Shown piece after piece: positions 15,704 to 17,818 of a DNA stretch of 17,818 bases. The stretch covers positions 1 to 17,818 of the forward strand of contig USSA01000047.1 in NCBI GenBank assembly GCA_900557255.1, in the 5' to 3' direction. Below the pieces are notes generated by a model that was given only the letters and a program-made list of their open reading frames with translations, searched no databases and had not been told where the DNA came from. The translations under genes and the position numbers were made by a program. Numbering within the stretch: the stretch's first letter is position 1; every line of letters begins with the position of its first letter. Origin of the DNA: an uncultured Prevotella sp. Lineage in GTDB: Bacteria > Bacteroidota > Bacteroidia > Bacteroidales > Bacteroidaceae.

Positions 15704-16384
15704 CTACTTGACAACAGTAAGCGTATGATCGCAAACCGTGAAATGAATATCAAGACCCTCATAAGGCATTCCATAGACCTTATGAGGGTCTTTCTGGTAA
15801 TGCGGACGGGGATCTTGGGCAAGTACCTCTTTCAATATTTCAATTTTTTCTGCATTCAATCCCTGCAGACGCAGATGCGTGTCTACATCTTCAGAAATCT
15901 CTACATCAAGTTTCTGCCATTTGCGGTCATCAACAAAACCGCTCCTTGCCCCAGGATGAGAATCGGCATACACCACATACGGCTTGATGTCAAAAATCGG
16001 TGTCTTATCCATGAGATCTGCTCCTTTTACATGAATGACCGGACCACGAGGAGTTTCCCAATCGATATGAGAGATTCTTACTGATGAAAGACCTATATTA
16101 TTGGGACGAAACGGACTGCGGGTGGCAAAGACACCCACTTTCTCATTGCCACCCAACACAGGAGGACGAACAACCGGACTGTGCGCTTTGTGCCTATTGG
16201 CAGAAAATTCCCAAATCAGCCAAAGATAATCAAAGCCCTCCATGCCACGCAGCGCATCAGGGTTACGAAATTCGGGTTCAAAAACAATCTGTCCTTCCAG
16301 TTCTGCTACCAATCCAGCCTGTTTGGGTATGCCAAACTTGCTACTGAAGGGAGAACGAAAATATGCTATTGGTTTTATCTCCAT
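15704..16384 (-). CDS. trmO: tRNA (t6A37) N6-methyltransferase TrmO
   Basis: A 226-residue protein of the TrmO/TsaA (UPF0066) family, which uses S-adenosylmethionine to methylate N6 of t6A37 in tRNA-Thr and so tunes decoding of ACY codons. Motifs are GVFATRSPFRPNNIGLS (84-100), the family signature, then DLMDKTPIFDIKPYV (123-137) and DPRPHYQ (191-197) near the C-terminus. Length matches the family. It is convergent with the GH28 gene (27 bases apart) and divergent from thyX. A 14 bp perfect inverted repeat lies in the last part of the coding sequence (15753-15791). No clear minus-strand promoter consensus was found upstream. Confidence 0.94.
   Translation of the reverse strand: MEIKPIAYFRSPFSSKFGIPKQAGLVAELEGQIVFEPEFRNPDALRGMEGFDYLWLIWEFSANRHKAHSPVVRPPVLGGNEKVGVFATRSPFRPNNIGLSSVRISHIDWETPRGPVIHVKGADLMDKTPIFDIKPYVVYADSHPGARSGFVDDRKWQKLDVEISEDVDTHLRLQGLNAEKIEILKEVLAQDPRPHYQKDPHKVYGMPYEGLDIHFTVCDHTLTVVK
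15753..15791. terminator. Hairpin inside the 3' end of trmO, possible terminator for the convergent GH28 transcript
   Basis: A perfect 14 bp stem (15753-15766 with 15778-15791, AGACCCTCATAAGG/CCTTATGAGGGTCT) and an 11-base loop. On the plus strand it is followed by TTCTGG, so the U-tract is short. No other hairpin serves the GH28 transcript in the 27-base gap. It encodes the conserved DPHKVYGMPYEGL segment of TrmO on the other strand. Confidence 0.45.
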
Positions 16385-16433
16385 ATTTACTAATTATTAC
16401 ACCTTATTATATATAAGACGAAAAAAGCCATGA

Positions 16434-16460
16434 ATTATTTTGCCGTATGCGCAAAATAAT
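16434..16460. promoter_or_regulatory. Palindromic operator-like site in the thyX promoter
   Basis: A perfect 10 bp inverted repeat, ATTATTTTGC (16434-16443) and GCAAAATAAT (16451-16460), with a 7-base centre. It covers the thyX -33 box (16439-16442) and most of the spacer, ending one base before the -7 box. The position suits a dimeric repressor; it could also affect divergent trmO. Confidence 0.5.
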
Positions 16461-16469
16461 GTATCTTTG
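16439..16469 (+). promoter_or_regulatory. thyX promoter
   Basis: TTTG (16439-16442), a 19-base spacer and TATCTTTG (16462-16469) match the consensus fully. The ATG is 24 bases below, giving a very short leader of about 18-20 bases. Confidence 0.8.
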
Positions 16470-16493
16470 CAGACAAAATAAAAAACAAAAGCA

Positions 16494-17369
16494 ATGAAAA
16501 TACAAAGACCATCGTATGAAATCTGGTTGCAGAAACCAGGCGAGCTCGGCATCTACCAGCAGATAGAACGAGCCGGAAGAGTATGTTATAAAAGTGAGAA
16601 TAACACCACTGAGGAATCTGCCAAGCCTTTCGTGGAGCGTATGGTGCAGAGTGAACACTTTGCCATGTTGGAGCATGGAACCGTGTATCTGGTATGCAAA
16701 CATGGAGAGTTGCCGCTTTATACCCACAACAAGTTCTCACGTCTGAAAACTTTAGACGGCAAAGACTATATTACAACCAATCTCCGAGTATTGGCAGAAA
16801 ACAAAGCGATGGATGATTTGAAATACCTCAGCAACTATGAAGAAGGTAAGCACGAACTCCGTATTACCGTTCATTTTACTACTCAGATTTCCATAACCCG
16901 AGAATATAACCGTCATCGTGCCAACTCTATGGCAGAGCAGAGTACCCGATACTGCAACTATTCGAAGAATAAGTTTGATAACGAGATTACCATCAACCTG
17001 CCTACATGGGTAGAAGCAGAAGGCTTCGATGGTTCACAAGATCCCAGCGACTACCGAATAGAAGATATGTGTGCTGACATCGCAGAAGGAAGAACTGCAG
17101 AATGGGACAAGCTCACAACTTGGATTTTCGCCAATCAGGCTGCCGAATATGCCTACATGAAACTGATAGAGGCAGGTTGCAAACCACAGGAAGCACGAGC
17201 CATCCTACCATTGGACTGCAACACAGAACTGGTTCATACCGCTTTCGTGAGTGACTGGAAACATTTCTTCGACCTTCGTGCATTAGGTACTACCGGTGCA
17301 CCACATCCTGATGCCAAGATTTTAGCCTTGCCACTGATGGAAGAGTTTAAGCAGAAAGGTTACCTCTAA
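16494..17369 (+). CDS. thyX: Flavin-dependent thymidylate synthase ThyX
   Basis: A 291-residue enzyme making dTMP from dUMP with methylene-tetrahydrofolate, FAD and NADPH; it releases tetrahydrofolate, unlike ThyA, so does not depend on dihydrofolate reductase. The ThyX signature RHRxxSxxxxSxRY is present as RHRANSMAEQSTRY (140-153), with the conserved Ser145. Other family points are SEHFAMLEHG (53-62) near the FAD site and QEARAILPL (232-240), with the conserved Arg235. It is longer than many ThyX proteins (about 220-250 residues). It is a single gene with its own short-leader promoter under a palindrome, divergent from trmO. Whether the genome also has ThyA cannot be seen here. Confidence 0.96.
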   Translation: MKIQRPSYEIWLQKPGELGIYQQIERAGRVCYKSENNTTEESAKPFVERMVQSEHFAMLEHGTVYLVCKHGELPLYTHNKFSRLKTLDGKDYITTNLRVLAENKAMDDLKYLSNYEEGKHELRITVHFTTQISITREYNRHRANSMAEQSTRYCNYSKNKFDNEITINLPTWVEAEGFDGSQDPSDYRIEDMCADIAEGRTAEWDKLTTWIFANQAAEYAYMKLIEAGCKPQEARAILPLDCNTELVHTAFVSDWKHFFDLRALGTTGAPHPDAKILALPLMEEFKQKGYL

Positions 17370-17445
17370 GGTTTAAAAAACATTAAAGCACCCTTTCAAA
17401 ATACAGATTTTCTATTCTTTTGACATAACGAATAGATATATTTTG

Positions 17446-17453
17446 TATTTTTG
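17446..17453 (+). promoter_or_regulatory. -7 box of a candidate promoter downstream of thyX
   Basis: TATTTTTG fits TAnnTTTG and is followed by CAG, as at several promoters here. The nearest TTTG upstream (17419-17422) is 23 bases away, longer than usual, so support is moderate. Confidence 0.45.
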
Positions 17454-17458
17454 CAGTG

Positions 17459-17520
17459 TGTTTTTCATAGTATTAGATTTAAGGTTATCAAGATTGGGGC
17501 TACGGCGGTAGCCCTTTTTT
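17459..17520 (+). ncRNA. Candidate short RNA, about 60 nt
   Basis: A transcript from the -7 box at 17446-17453 would end at the hairpin 17497-17514, giving about 60 nt: an unpaired A/U-rich 5' half and a terminator 3' half. The A/U-rich segment before the stem (17460-17494) looks to me like a recurrent Bacteroidales intergenic sequence, but this is an unverified impression. Alternatively the hairpin is only the thyX terminator. Confidence 0.4.
17497..17520 (+). terminator. Rho-independent terminator downstream of thyX
   Basis: GGGCTAC (17497-17503), loop GGCG, GTAGCCC (17508-17514), then six T. It is the first hairpin terminator after thyX, 128 bases past its stop codon. The rest of the spacer to 17625 is AT-rich with no structure I could support. 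Confidence 0.85.
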
Positions 17521-17625
17521 ATTGTCTTTTTCAGCCTTACCTCTCTATTTTTTGCCGATTTTGCCACTTATTAGCCCCCAAAATGCATTTTTTTGAAGAA
17601 AAACAAAAAAAAAGTTGGCGAAAAA

Positions 17626-17657
17626 TTTGGTGGAACCAGAAATTAGTAGTACCTTTG
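17626..17657 (+). promoter_or_regulatory. tRNA-Ser promoter
   Basis: TTTG (17626-17629), a 20-base spacer and TACCTTTG (17650-17657), a full consensus match. The tRNA starts 46 bases below the -7 box. Confidence 0.8.
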
Positions 17658-17703
17658 CAACCGCTTAAGAAAACCAAGCTATAGTCATCCAGACTAAAAC
17701 AAT

Positions 17704-17788
17704 GGAGAGATGGTAGAGTGGTCGATTACAACGGTCTTGAAAACCGTCGTACCGAGAGGTACCGGGGGTTCGAATCCCTCTCTCTCCG
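17704..17788 (+). tRNA. tRNA-Ser (TGA)
   Basis: An 85-base class II tRNA: acceptor GGAGAGA (17704-17710) with TCTCTCC (17781-17787), anticodon stem ACGGT/ACCGT around CTTGAAA (anticodon TGA), a long variable arm GTACC-GAGA-GGTAC typical of serine, T-loop TTCGAAT and discriminator G. CCA is not encoded. Confidence 0.97.
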
Positions 17789-17794
17789 CAAGAG

Positions 17795-17818
17795 CCTTCT
17801 GAAAGAAATTTCAGAAGG
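17795..17818 (+). terminator. Terminator of tRNA-Ser, cut by the window edge
   Basis: A perfect 10 bp stem (17795-17804 with 17809-17818, CCTTCTGAAA/TTTCAGAAGG) with a GAAA loop directly after the tRNA. The expected T-tract lies beyond the end of the window. Confidence 0.75.

Noticed and set aside
17451..17684. 77-codon frame between thyX and tRNA-Ser
   Set aside because: It crosses a terminator hairpin and the tRNA-Ser promoter and has no recognisable protein features.

Overview
The window reads as chromosomal DNA from a gut-type Bacteroidales bacterium, most likely of the Prevotella/Segatella group. The main evidence is the promoters: nearly every good one fits the Bacteroidetes primary-sigma pattern, TTTG at -33, a 19-21 bp spacer, and TAnnTTTG at -7. 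Ribosome binding sites are mostly absent, the tRNAs lack an encoded CCA, and several proteins (the kinase-RapZ fusion, ThiL with an insertion, the sppA-lpxK-pnp-thiL order) look typical of that phylum. I see no phage, plasmid, transposon or CRISPR. This is mainly a housekeeping region with several structured intergenic spacers.

Layout. 1-1967 (minus): a small two-helix membrane protein, a sugar-kinase/RapZ fusion, and the start of a sugar-nucleotide nucleotidyltransferase, probably for amino-sugar or cell-wall salvage. 1968-2332: a 365-base spacer holding the groEL terminator, a candidate small RNA with its own promoter and terminator, and the promoter of the next gene. 2333-4334 (minus): groES-groEL, with two four-copy heptamer arrays between the genes and an unusual promoter upstream. 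4485-5828 (minus) and 6263-7690 (plus): divergent manC (GDP-mannose) and a polyprenyl-phosphate sugar-1-phosphate transferase, sharing a 434-base promoter region. 7691-8024: a 334-base spacer with two tandem arrays, both of 22-base period, ending in a strong terminator.

8025-8846 (minus): an exported alpha/beta hydrolase. 9099-13954 (plus): a likely operon of sppA, lpxK, pnp and thiL (envelope proteolysis, lipid A, purine salvage, thiamine), with a 116-base out-of-frame overlap of lpxK and pnp. 13955-14272: 318 bases with a hairpin, the tRNA-Phe gene and its terminator. 14273-15676 (plus): an exported GH28 polygalacturonase, convergent with trmO (15704-16384, minus). thyX (16494-17369, plus) is divergent from trmO, and its promoter carries a palindrome. 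17370-17703: 334 bases with a candidate short RNA and the promoter of tRNA-Ser(UGA), which ends the window with a terminator cut by the edge.

The most interesting non-coding items are the two small-RNA candidates, the 22-base arrays (one palindromic with a compensatory base change), the heptamer arrays in groESL, and the lpxK/pnp dual-coding segment. All function calls come from reading motifs; no search was run.
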